Under the pieces are notes generated by a model. That model worked only from the letters and a program-made list of their open reading frames with translations, made no database searches and was not told where the DNA came from. DNA of 14,526 nucleotides from contig JAUMXP010000023.1 of NCBI GenBank assembly GCA_030529125.1, positions 1-14,526 of the forward strand, in the 5' to 3' direction. This DNA comes from Eubacteriales bacterium. GTDB lineage: Bacteria > Bacillota > Clostridia > Oscillospirales > Acutalibacteraceae. Within the stretch, counting starts at the first letter, position 1; each line of letters begins with the position of its first letter. Position numbers and translations under genes: made by a program. Positions 1 to 5,220 of this stretch are shown here, one piece after another.

Positions 1-746
1 CAGAGGAAGCTGACATCGCAGCTCTCGCAGAGGCTCAGGGCAAGACAGTTGCTGACATCAAGGCTCTCATCTCTTCACTCCACGAGTTCAACCCAATGAT
101 GGGTCACCGTGGTTGCCGTCTTGCAGTAACATACCCAGAAATCGCTAAGATGCAGACAACAGCTGTTATCCGTGCTGCTATCAACGTAGCTAAGGCTCAC
201 CCAGACTGGACAATCGTTCCAGAGATCATGATCCCACTCACAGGTGAGGTTAAAGAGCTTAAGTACGTTAAGGATGTAGTAGTTGCTACAGCTGACGCTG
301 AAATCGCTGCTGCAGGCGTTGAGCTTAAGTACGAAGTTGGTACAATGATGGAAATCCCACGTGCTTGCTTAACAGCTGCTGACATCGCTAAGGAAGCTGA
401 GTTCTTCTGCTTCGGTACAAACGATCTTACACAGATGACATTCGGCTTCAGCCGTGATGACGCTGGTAAGTTCTTAGAGGCTTACTATGACAGAAAGATC
501 TACGAAAACGATCCATTTGCTAAGCTCGACCAGACTGGTGTAGGAAGCTTAATGGAAATGGCTGTTGCAAACGGTAAGGCTACTCGTCCAGAGATTCACT
601 GCGGTATCTGCGGTGAGCACGGCGGTGACCCAACATCTGTAGAATTCTGCCACAAGATTGGTCTTGACTATGTATCATGTTCACCATTCAGAGTTCCAAT
701 CGCTAGACTTGCTGCTGCTCAGGCTGCTATTAATGATATGAAATAA
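1..746 (+). CDS. ppdK: Pyruvate, phosphate dikinase, C-terminal part (5' end outside window)
   Basis: This is the C-terminal PEP/pyruvate-binding barrel of pyruvate, phosphate dikinase, which interconverts pyruvate, ATP and phosphate with PEP, AMP and pyrophosphate in the cytoplasm. The frame is open from base 3, so the gene begins outside the window and the first internal ATG (96) is not its start. Seen: EFNPMMGHRGCRL, the FGTNDLTQMTFGFSRDD substrate-binding loop, and HCGICGEHGGDP. The second Cys of that last motif (codon 609-611) matches the catalytic acid of characterised dikinases. PEP synthase and enzyme I share the fold, but these motifs read as dikinase. Codon use is strongly biased (CCA proline, AAC, CGT, GCT), as in glyA and unlike the small genes that follow, which suggests high expression. 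It ends in ...QAAINDMK, 20 bp before a strong terminator. Confidence 0.97.
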   Translation, partial: EEADIAALAEAQGKTVADIKALISSLHEFNPMMGHRGCRLAVTYPEIAKMQTTAVIRAAINVAKAHPDWTIVPEIMIPLTGEVKELKYVKDVVVATADAEIAAAGVELKYEVGTMMEIPRACLTAADIAKEAEFFCFGTNDLTQMTFGFSRDDAGKFLEAYYDRKIYENDPFAKLDQTGVGSLMEMAVANGKATRPEIHCGICGEHGGDPTSVEFCHKIGLDYVSCSPFRVPIARLAAAQAAINDMK

Positions 747-760
747 TTAAGTTTCATAAA
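720..760 (+). repeat. ppdK 3' end, parent copy of a downstream repeat
   Basis: The last codons and stop of ppdK plus about 15 bases beyond it (CAGGCTGCTAT...AAATAATTA...ATAAA). Hand alignment to 1351-1390 gives 32 identities over 40 aligned positions with one gap. This copy is the functional gene end. The two downstream copies are not attached to ppdK. Confidence 0.75.
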
Positions 761-766
761 CGGTTT

Positions 767-797
767 ATCCGCCCGAAAAAATTCGGGCGGATTTTTT
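767..797 (+). terminator. Rho-independent terminator of ppdK
   Basis: A perfect 11-bp stem, ATCCGCCCGAA (767-777) with TTCGGGCGGAT (782-792), closes an AAAA loop and runs into a T tract to 797. Confidence 0.95.
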
Positions 798-813
798 ATA
801 CCTATTATACCTA

Positions 814-842
814 TTGCAAAAAAAACTACTTTTCATTATAAT
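814..842 (+). promoter_or_regulatory. SigA-type promoter of the 867 lipoprotein gene
   Basis: TTGCAA (814-819), a 17-base spacer, then a perfect TATAAT (837-842). The expected start of transcription, near 849, leaves a leader just long enough for the AAGGAGG at 851-857. Confidence 0.8.
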
Positions 843-866
843 TAATTATAAAGGAGGCTGGAATAA

Positions 867-1316
867 ATGAAAAAATTATTAAGTTTACTTTTAAGCATAA
901 TAATGTTACTTTGCTTTACAGCATGTAATGAAAACGATACTGACAAAACTTCATCCACTAAAAACTCAGAAACTTACGATACGCTGTTTGACACATACCC
1001 CTCCGTTTTTGTTACTGAAAATATTACAAGCATTACTTTTTATGCCTATTACGGTAAAGGTAAAGGAAGCAAAGTTCCAAAGGAACATATGGACGAAATT
1101 ATAACCTGGCTTGATTCTTTTACGATTGATAAAGAAGTTCCCGAATTATTACCACCAGGAACAAACACTATCAATGTAGAAATTGAATATTTTGATGGAA
1201 CCATTATTAAAAGAGGTTTAGATACGGCAACTGTTGATGGAATTACATACTACATAAAAGGTGACACCGCTCCCGAGTGCTATGAAGAAATTGTATCAAA
1301 GACAAGCTTGAATTAA
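867..1316 (+). CDS. Small secreted lipoprotein of unknown function
   Basis: I do not recognise this 149-residue protein. Its first 20 residues are a classical lipoprotein signal: basic MKK, a hydrophobic run, then CFTAC with Cys20 as the probable lipidated residue. The mature part starts with a flexible Asn/Asp/Ser/Thr-rich linker (residues 21-37). A compact domain of about 110 residues follows, with alternating hydrophobic strands (SITFYAYYG, TINVEIEYFDGTII, GITYYIKGD). It is therefore probably anchored outside the membrane and may be a small beta-rich ligand or inhibitor domain, but no function can be assigned. AAGGAGG lies 9 bases before the ATG. It is transcribed alone from its own promoter and ends before a vestige of ppdK and a strong terminator. 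It is more AT-rich than ppdK and lacks its codon bias. Confidence 0.85.
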   Translation: MKKLLSLLLSIIMLLCFTACNENDTDKTSSTKNSETYDTLFDTYPSVFVTENITSITFYAYYGKGKGSKVPKEHMDEIITWLDSFTIDKEVPELLPPGTNTINVEIEYFDGTIIKRGLDTATVDGITYYIKGDTAPECYEEIVSKTSLN

Positions 1317-1324
1317 CGAATTGT

Positions 1325-1390
1325 ATTTCCCATTTTTGCGTACAACACCACAGGCTGCTATCAAAGAATCTAAATAATTAGATTTATAAA
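1325..1390 (+). repeat. Vestigial copy of the ppdK 3' end (copy 2)
   Basis: 1351-1390 aligns with 720-760 at the end of ppdK (32 of 40 aligned positions, one gap). In the ppdK-equivalent frame it reads ...PQAAIKESK and a stop, against ...AQAAINDMK and a stop in ppdK. The preceding bases (1325-1350) read FPFLRTT, a shrunken echo of CSPFRVPIARLAA. No start codon or ribosome site leads into it, so it is not a gene. 1325-1363 also aligns without gaps to 2026-2064 at 30 of 39 positions. Confidence 0.7.
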
Positions 1391-1399
1391 GCAAAACTT

Positions 1400-1433
1400 A
1401 TCGCCTTGCCGAGAAATCGGCAGGGCGATTTTT
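1400..1433 (+). terminator. Rho-independent terminator after the 867 lipoprotein unit
   Basis: A 13-bp stem with one G-T pair (1400-1412 with 1417-1429) is capped by a GAAA tetraloop (1413-1416) and followed by TTTTT. Confidence 0.93.
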
Positions 1434-1443
1434 ATTAAACATA

Positions 1444-1472
1444 TTGTGCTTATGGCTAATATATGATATAAT
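1444..1472 (+). promoter_or_regulatory. SigA-type promoter of the membrane protein/YbjQ pair
   Basis: TTGTGC (1444-1449), a spacer of exactly 17 bases, and TATAAT (1467-1472). Transcription would begin near 1479. This rules out translation from the in-frame TTG at 1444 and the ATG at 1471, both of which lie inside the promoter. Confidence 0.78.
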
Positions 1473-1488
1473 GAACCAAATAGAATTT

Positions 1489-1728
1489 ATGGCGGTGCAA
1501 AGGTTGAATTCACACAAAAGGAAAATGATTGCTCCGATTATCATTACAGTCATTATGATACTGTATTATATTGCGTATTTCGGATTTTTGATTTCTTTAC
1601 TTGGTGGTTTTTGGAAATATGTTTTGGGTATTATCCCGCTTGTTTTTTCGGGAATTATGATTTTTGTCTGCATAGAAAGAATAAATGAAATAAAGAAAGG
1701 TGAAGAAGATGATATTAGTAAATACTGA
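1489..1728 (+). CDS. Small two-TM membrane protein, start uncertain
   Basis: I do not recognise this protein as a named family. From the ATG at 1489 it has 79 residues: a short basic N-terminus (NSHKRK), a first membrane segment (IIITVIMILYYIAYFGFLI), a second (YVLGIIPLVFSGIMIFVCI), then a charged tail. No good Shine-Dalgarno precedes 1489. The next ATG, at 1525, has AAAAGG only three bases upstream. The start is therefore open, but both choices keep the two membrane segments. Its last 20 bases overlap the next gene in another frame, so the two are probably translationally coupled, and the YbjQ-type product may act with it at the membrane. That partnership is inferred only from the overlap. 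Confidence 0.7.
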   Translation: MAVQRLNSHKRKMIAPIIITVIMILYYIAYFGFLISLLGGFWKYVLGIIPLVFSGIMIFVCIERINEIKKGEEDDISKY

Positions 1729-2026
1729 TTACATTAGTGGAAAAGAACTGGAAACCTTATCTCTTGTAAAAGGAAGTACAATCCAGTCTAAAAACATTGG
1801 TAAAGATATAGCGCAAAGTTTTAAAACTTTGGTAGGCGGAGAACTCAAAGCTTATAATAAAATGATGAATGAAGCACGCGCTCTTGCAACAAAAAGAATG
1901 GTTGCGGAAGCAGAAGAATTAGGTGCAGACGCAGTCATTAACATCCGCTATGCATCTTCTGCGGTTATGCAGGGTGCCGCAGAAATAATTGTATACGGAA
2001 CAGCCGTTAAGTTTATAAATAAGTAA
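1709..2026 (+). CDS. YbjQ/UPF0145 family protein
   Basis: A 105-residue protein of the YbjQ (UPF0145, formerly DUF74) family, which forms small oligomeric cytoplasmic rings. It is often labelled putative heavy-metal-binding, though its role is not established. Family hallmarks seen: an N-terminal strand with a Gly turn (TDYISGKELE), the VxGST-like turn, the helix LVGGELKAYNKMMNEAR, then AEELGADAVINIRY and a final IVYGTAVKF strand. Nearly full length for the family. The in-frame GTG at 1700 is unlikely as start, because AAAGGTGA (1695-1702) is well placed for the ATG at 1709. It overlaps the upstream membrane gene by 20 bases and should share its promoter at 1444-1472. No cysteine or histidine cluster is visible, so metal binding is not supported by the sequence. 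Confidence 0.88.
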   Translation: MILVNTDYISGKELETLSLVKGSTIQSKNIGKDIAQSFKTLVGGELKAYNKMMNEARALATKRMVAEAEELGADAVINIRYASSAVMQGAAEIIVYGTAVKFINK

Positions 2027-2064
2027 TTTCCCTCTTTTGCTGATAGCAGCACAGGCTGTAATCA
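2026..2064 (+). repeat. Vestigial copy of the ppdK 3' end (copy 3, most decayed)
   Basis: Aligns without gaps to 1325-1363 at 30 of 39 positions, including ATTTCCC, TTTTGC and CACAGGCTG. In the ppdK-equivalent frame it reads ...IAAQAVISG and a stop (2070-2072), against LAAAQAAIN... at the end of ppdK. It starts at the last base of the YbjQ stop codon and lies 45 bp before the next terminator, the same position relative to a gene and terminator as copy 2. Confidence 0.6.
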
Positions 2065-2108
2065 GTGGCTAATTTTGAATATTGACTGATATAGCTCAAT
2101 AAAAAATT

Positions 2109-2147
2109 ATCCCCACTCGGGTTTTTGAGTGGGGATTTTTGTTTTTT
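2109..2147. terminator. Bidirectional terminator between ybjQ-type gene and minus-strand lipoprotein
   Basis: A 10-bp stem, ATCCCCACTC (2109-2118) with GAGTGGGGAT (2127-2136). On plus it is followed by TTTTTGTTTTTT. On minus it is followed by AATTTTTTATT. It can therefore serve both converging units. Confidence 0.92.
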
Positions 2148-2149
2148 AA

Positions 2150-2542
2150 TTAATCGCAGTTGATAGTAGCGATAATGTCGCCATAGCTATCACAAACATT
2201 GATGATAATACCATCGCATTCAGGGAGCTCCTGAACAATCATGTCGTACATTGCGTCGAACATAGAGTCCATGCTGTCGTAAGTTTCCTGAATCTGAGCT
2301 TTTATAGAATCGTCAAGATTATCAAAAGCGTTTGACTTAGCATCAAGTACGATTGTGCATCCGTCAGCTCTGACTTCAGCATCGCAAGAAACACCTGATG
2401 CTGTGAAGCTGGATGTGAAGCTCTCGACGAGAGTGTCTCTGTTGTCATTTACATAGCTTTCTACTACAGCGCTGTCTGAAGAACAAGCAACTACTGATAA
2501 ACACATAATGAGAACAACAACAATAGCTAAAATCTTTTTCAT
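2150..2542 (-). CDS. Small secreted lipoprotein, DUF4854-like
   Basis: A 130-residue predicted lipoprotein. MKKILAIVVVLIMCLSVVAC ends with the probable lipidated Cys20, followed by SSDS. The mature domain (VESYVNDNRDTLVESF, then a Cys-containing strand pair, a long helix near DSMDSMFDAMYDMIVQE, and a final IIINVCDSYGDIIATI) resembles small Firmicute lipoproteins annotated DUF4854. That match is from memory and not certain. Three cysteines besides Cys20 could form a disulfide outside the cell. An upstream in-frame ATG at 2593 is rejected: the promoter (2572-2600) overlaps it, and AGGAGG sits 8 bases before the start at 2542. The gene is divergent from the 2703 gene and convergent with the YbjQ-type gene. 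Function unknown. Confidence 0.88.
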   Translation of the reverse strand: MKKILAIVVVLIMCLSVVACSSDSAVVESYVNDNRDTLVESFTSSFTASGVSCDAEVRADGCTIVLDAKSNAFDNLDDSIKAQIQETYDSMDSMFDAMYDMIVQELPECDGIIINVCDSYGDIIATINCD

Positions 2543-2571
2543 AAAAATAACCTCCTTTGGATTTCTACAAA

Positions 2572-2600
2572 ATTCTATCATATTTTTGCTCATATTTCAA
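2572..2600 (-). promoter_or_regulatory. SigA-type promoter of the minus-strand lipoprotein
   Basis: On minus: TTGAAA (2600-2595), a 17-base spacer, TAGAAT (2577-2572). It fixes the start of the lipoprotein at 2542, because the longer reading frame would begin upstream of the transcript. Confidence 0.78.
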
Positions 2601-2644
2601 TAGTTGTTTGTAAAAATTAAGACAAGGGAAGCTGTTTTTTTTTG

Positions 2645-2673
2645 TTGCATATAATGGGTTGCGATGATATAAT
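2645..2673 (+). promoter_or_regulatory. Extended -10 promoter of the 2703 gene
   Basis: TGATATAAT contains a TG extension (2665-2666) and a perfect TATAAT (2668-2673). The -35 (TTGCAT, 2645-2650) is weak, with 17-base spacing. It lies back-to-back with the minus promoter at 2572-2600, about 45 bp apart. Confidence 0.7.
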
Positions 2674-2702
2674 TAATGATATTAAAAATTGGAGGTATTA
2701 CT

Positions 2703-3191
2703 ATGGACAGTAGTGTTATGCAGTGCATTAAAGTAAGGACGGATTTCTTTGAAAACTATTATGATGTTCCAGCTGAGGCTAAAGCTGATGTTGATGCGTT
2801 TGTTGATGATATAACTGCCCTTGGCGAGTCATCAACAGATGCACAGGCGTTTGAAGCTTCTTTTGCATCAGGCGGATATCAGGAGCGATTCAACGCTCTT
2901 TTAGTGCGTTGCACTCCTAAAGCATACCAGATGACTGCGGAAGATAAGGCGTATTCCAAGGAAGTATCTAAGCAAATGCGTGAGGAATCTGGATCAAGTA
3001 TTGCAAAAGATATTGCAAACGATGTGCTCGACTACGCTCGCGTTATGGGCGAAGAAGAACTCATTGCCCAGAGAAGAAAAGCTATGATAAAAGACGGTAC
3101 ATACGACGAGTATACACGTGCATCAAATGCTGCTGATATAGTTGAAGAAAGCGTTGGCTTTTTTGGTAAACTATTCAAAAAGAAAAAGTGA
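2703..3191 (+). CDS. Hypothetical alpha-helical protein with basic C-terminal tail
   Basis: I do not recognise this 162-residue protein. It has no signal peptide or membrane segment. The composition is rich in Ala, Asp, Glu and Lys, and long helices are likely across residues 20-60 and 80-150. The end, residues 149-162, contains GFFGKLFKKKK, a short aromatic-basic segment of the type that can associate peripherally with membranes. It is therefore probably cytoplasmic, perhaps at the inner face of the membrane. The ATG at 2703 is chosen over the in-frame ATG at 2676 because GGAGG (2691-2695) sits 7 bases before it and the promoter ends at 2673. The metallophosphoesterase gene begins 77 bp downstream with no terminator between, so the two may be cotranscribed. 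Confidence 0.82.
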   Translation: MDSSVMQCIKVRTDFFENYYDVPAEAKADVDAFVDDITALGESSTDAQAFEASFASGGYQERFNALLVRCTPKAYQMTAEDKAYSKEVSKQMREESGSSIAKDIANDVLDYARVMGEEELIAQRRKAMIKDGTYDEYTRASNAADIVEESVGFFGKLFKKKK

Positions 3192-3268
3192 TTATTTTTT
3201 TGTTTGTCTTGCAAGTGTCTGCTTTATAGGCTTTTAACAAGATAATCATTTGATTGTGAGGAAAATAT

Positions 3269-4414
3269 ATGGGAATGTCGACCGTGTTGATATTACTCGC
3301 AGTAGCGCTGGTTGGTTTGTTGGTTATTGAGTTTTTCTACTTTAAAAACCTATTTGGCAGATTCCTGAAATTCTGGAAAATCGACAGAAAGCCAAAGCTT
3401 GCAAAATGGCTTAAAGTTGCGATGATGGTTATCATTATGCCACTTAGCATTATGGTTTTCACTGAAGTGGGACTGTGGGTGTTCCACTTTGTTGCGATTA
3501 CTGCACTAGTTGATTTGTTCTGCTTTATTGTAAGGAAGATACTAAGAAAAGACATTAAGGTTCTAAAGGCAATTTCTGCTTCTCTGATTGTTTCTGTGGT
3601 GCTTACCTGTAGTGTGATGCTGTACGCATATATCAATATGAATACGGTTGTGCGTACTCAGTATACTGTCCATACAGATAAAGAGTTAGAGCGTGATTAC
3701 AGGGTTGTGTTTATCTCTGATTTGCACCTTGGAAATTCTGTTAAAATTGACGAACTACAGGAAATCTGTGACAGGATAAATGCAGAAAAGCCTGATGTTT
3801 TTGCGCTGGTTGGCGATATAGTTGACGAGTCCACAACTAAAGAAGATATGGAAAAGGCTTTTGAGATGTTCTCAAGCGTAGAATCAGAGTATGGTACATA
3901 CTTTGTGTATGGTAATCACGACGATATGAAGCTCAGGCACTCAGAAAGCAGACGAAACTATGACTCAACTGACATGGAGAAAACTATGGACGAGTTTTCT
4001 ATTACTTGTTTGCAAGATGATGTTGTGAAAATAAACGATGATATTACAGTTGTTGGTCACAAGGACGCATCGTTCTTCAGCGATAACGCAGACAACCTGC
4101 GACTTCCTATAGCAAAGCTTACTGAGAATGTAGATAAGCGCAATTTCATCTTACTGCTTGATCATCAGCCTACTCAGTTTGAAGATAACAAAAATGCAGG
4201 TGTTGACCTGCAGATTTCGGGTCATACACACGCAGGTCAGATATGGCCAATGGGCTGTTTTATTTCTCTGTTCAAAACAGCTGATCTTGACTATGGATAT
4301 GAAGAGTATGACTCTTTCAATGCTATAGTTTCTTCGGGTATTTCGGGTTGGTCGTTCCCGTACAGAACAGAGGAAAACTCTGAATATGTTGTTATAGATA
4401 TTACGGATAAATAA
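3269..4414 (+). CDS. Membrane-anchored calcineurin-like metallophosphoesterase (YkuE/YaeI type)
   Basis: A 381-residue two-metal phosphoesterase on a membrane anchor. Residues 4-24, 47-67, 68-88 and 101-123 are hydrophobic and predict about four membrane segments. The catalytic domain begins near 144. All metal-site motifs are present: SDLHLG (Asp151, His153), VGDIVDE (Asp183), GNHDD (Asn216, His217), DHQP (His299) and GHTHAG (His319, His321). Relatives of this architecture, such as YkuE and YaeI, hydrolyse phosphoester or pyrophosphate bonds, with lipid substrates proposed for some. The substrate here cannot be told from the sequence. The number of membrane segments does not settle which side the catalytic domain faces. 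TGAGGA lies 6 bases before the ATG. The gene is full length and ends before a strong terminator. Confidence 0.92.
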   Translation: MGMSTVLILLAVALVGLLVIEFFYFKNLFGRFLKFWKIDRKPKLAKWLKVAMMVIIMPLSIMVFTEVGLWVFHFVAITALVDLFCFIVRKILRKDIKVLKAISASLIVSVVLTCSVMLYAYINMNTVVRTQYTVHTDKELERDYRVVFISDLHLGNSVKIDELQEICDRINAEKPDVFALVGDIVDESTTKEDMEKAFEMFSSVESEYGTYFVYGNHDDMKLRHSESRRNYDSTDMEKTMDEFSITCLQDDVVKINDDITVVGHKDASFFSDNADNLRLPIAKLTENVDKRNFILLLDHQPTQFEDNKNAGVDLQISGHTHAGQIWPMGCFISLFKTADLDYGYEEYDSFNAIVSSGISGWSFPYRTEENSEYVVIDITDK

Positions 4415-4416
4415 TT

Positions 4417-4448
4417 AAAGTCACCTGTTTTATGCAGGTGACTTTTTT
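4417..4448 (+). terminator. Rho-independent terminator of the metallophosphoesterase gene
   Basis: An 11-bp stem, AAAGTCACCTG (4417-4427) with CAGGTGACTTT (4435-4445), a 7-base loop, and a T run to 4448. Confidence 0.93.
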
Positions 4449-4529
4449 ATGTGTCAGCATATTTTCATGACTTTGTGCGTATAATATTATAATTGCAAAT
4501 AAGAATTATAAAATGAGAGGTCTGTTAAT

Positions 4530-5168
4530 GTGCTGAAAAATATATTTGTGTTTGTTTTAGTGTTTTTTGCACTTGCCGTAACTATTGCGGGTGGTGCGCT
4601 GTCGAGCAGTGTTGATGGGTTAGACGTGCTTTCAGCGTCGACTGGTTTTATGAAAGAAAGTGAACAGTACATAGAAGATGAAGAGTACGTAGTGACGGCG
4701 CCTGCGTTCTCTACTTTGGAGAAAGATGAGTTTACTCCGCGCTTAAAAGCACCCGATAGTCAAAACGAATATTATTATAGCGACTTAAACGTGCTATATG
4801 ACAGCGGTTGGGGTATGCCTAACTGTACATGCTATGCATGGGGCAGAGCGTATGAGATGACAGGAGAAAAGCCACAGCTGTCATTAGGCAACGCAAACGA
4901 ATGGTATGATTATAACAAGCAAAACAAAATCTACGCTTACGGAACAAAACCAAAGGCAGGTGCGATAGCGTGCTTCTCGTATACTGACAGGGACTGCGGT
5001 CATGTCGCTGTAGTTGAAGTGGTGACTGATGACAAAATATACTTCTCAAATTCCGCATGGAGTGGAGATATGTTTTATGTCAGCGATTCGCCATTGAGTG
5101 ATCCGTCAGATTCAAAAGCTAATTGGAATTTTCAAGGATATATATATGTAGATGAAAAGTTAAGCTGA
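4530..5168 (+). CDS. Secreted or anchored CHAP-domain protein (probable peptidoglycan amidase/endopeptidase)
   Basis: A 212-residue exported protein. Residues 1-25 are a hydrophobic signal or uncleaved anchor (KNIFVFVLVFFALAVTIAGG). Residues 26-75 are an acidic linker, and the rest is a CHAP domain. The catalytic pair is visible: Cys99 in PNCTCYAWGRA (equivalent to the QCTWYA motif) and His158 in CGHVAVVE, with a candidate third residue at Asn174 (FSNSAW). CHAP domains cut peptidoglycan peptides or act as amidases, so a cell-wall remodelling role fits, though no wall-binding repeats are present. The start is a GTG at 4530 with GAGAGG 9 bases upstream. An ATG two bases earlier is in another frame and stops at once. 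It is convergent with the dockerin protease. Confidence 0.87.
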   Translation: MLKNIFVFVLVFFALAVTIAGGALSSSVDGLDVLSASTGFMKESEQYIEDEEYVVTAPAFSTLEKDEFTPRLKAPDSQNEYYYSDLNVLYDSGWGMPNCTCYAWGRAYEMTGEKPQLSLGNANEWYDYNKQNKIYAYGTKPKAGAIACFSYTDRDCGHVAVVEVVTDDKIYFSNSAWSGDMFYVSDSPLSDPSDSKANWNFQGYIYVDEKLS

Positions 5169-5174
5169 AAAGAA

Positions 5175-5203
5175 AAAGCCACGAAGGTTTACTTCGTGGC
5201 TTT
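5175..5203. terminator. Bidirectional terminator shared by CHAP gene and dockerin protease gene
   Basis: A 12-bp perfect stem, AAAGCCACGAAG (5175-5186) with CTTCGTGGCTTT (5192-5203), and a 5-base loop. The minus-strand side has the better T tract (CTTTTTCTTTT), so it probably works best for the protease gene and also stops the plus transcript. Confidence 0.88.
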
Positions 5204-5220
5204 GCTTATTTTAGTTGTAA

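Noticed and set aside
2543..2593. Longer N-terminus of the minus-strand lipoprotein
   Set aside because: It overlaps the promoter at 2572-2600 and would bury the lipoprotein signal. AGGAGG is correctly placed for 2542.
2676..2702. ATG 2676 as start of the 2703 gene
   Set aside because: It lies 3 bases after the -10 box, so it is upstream of or at the transcript start. GGAGG serves the ATG at 2703.
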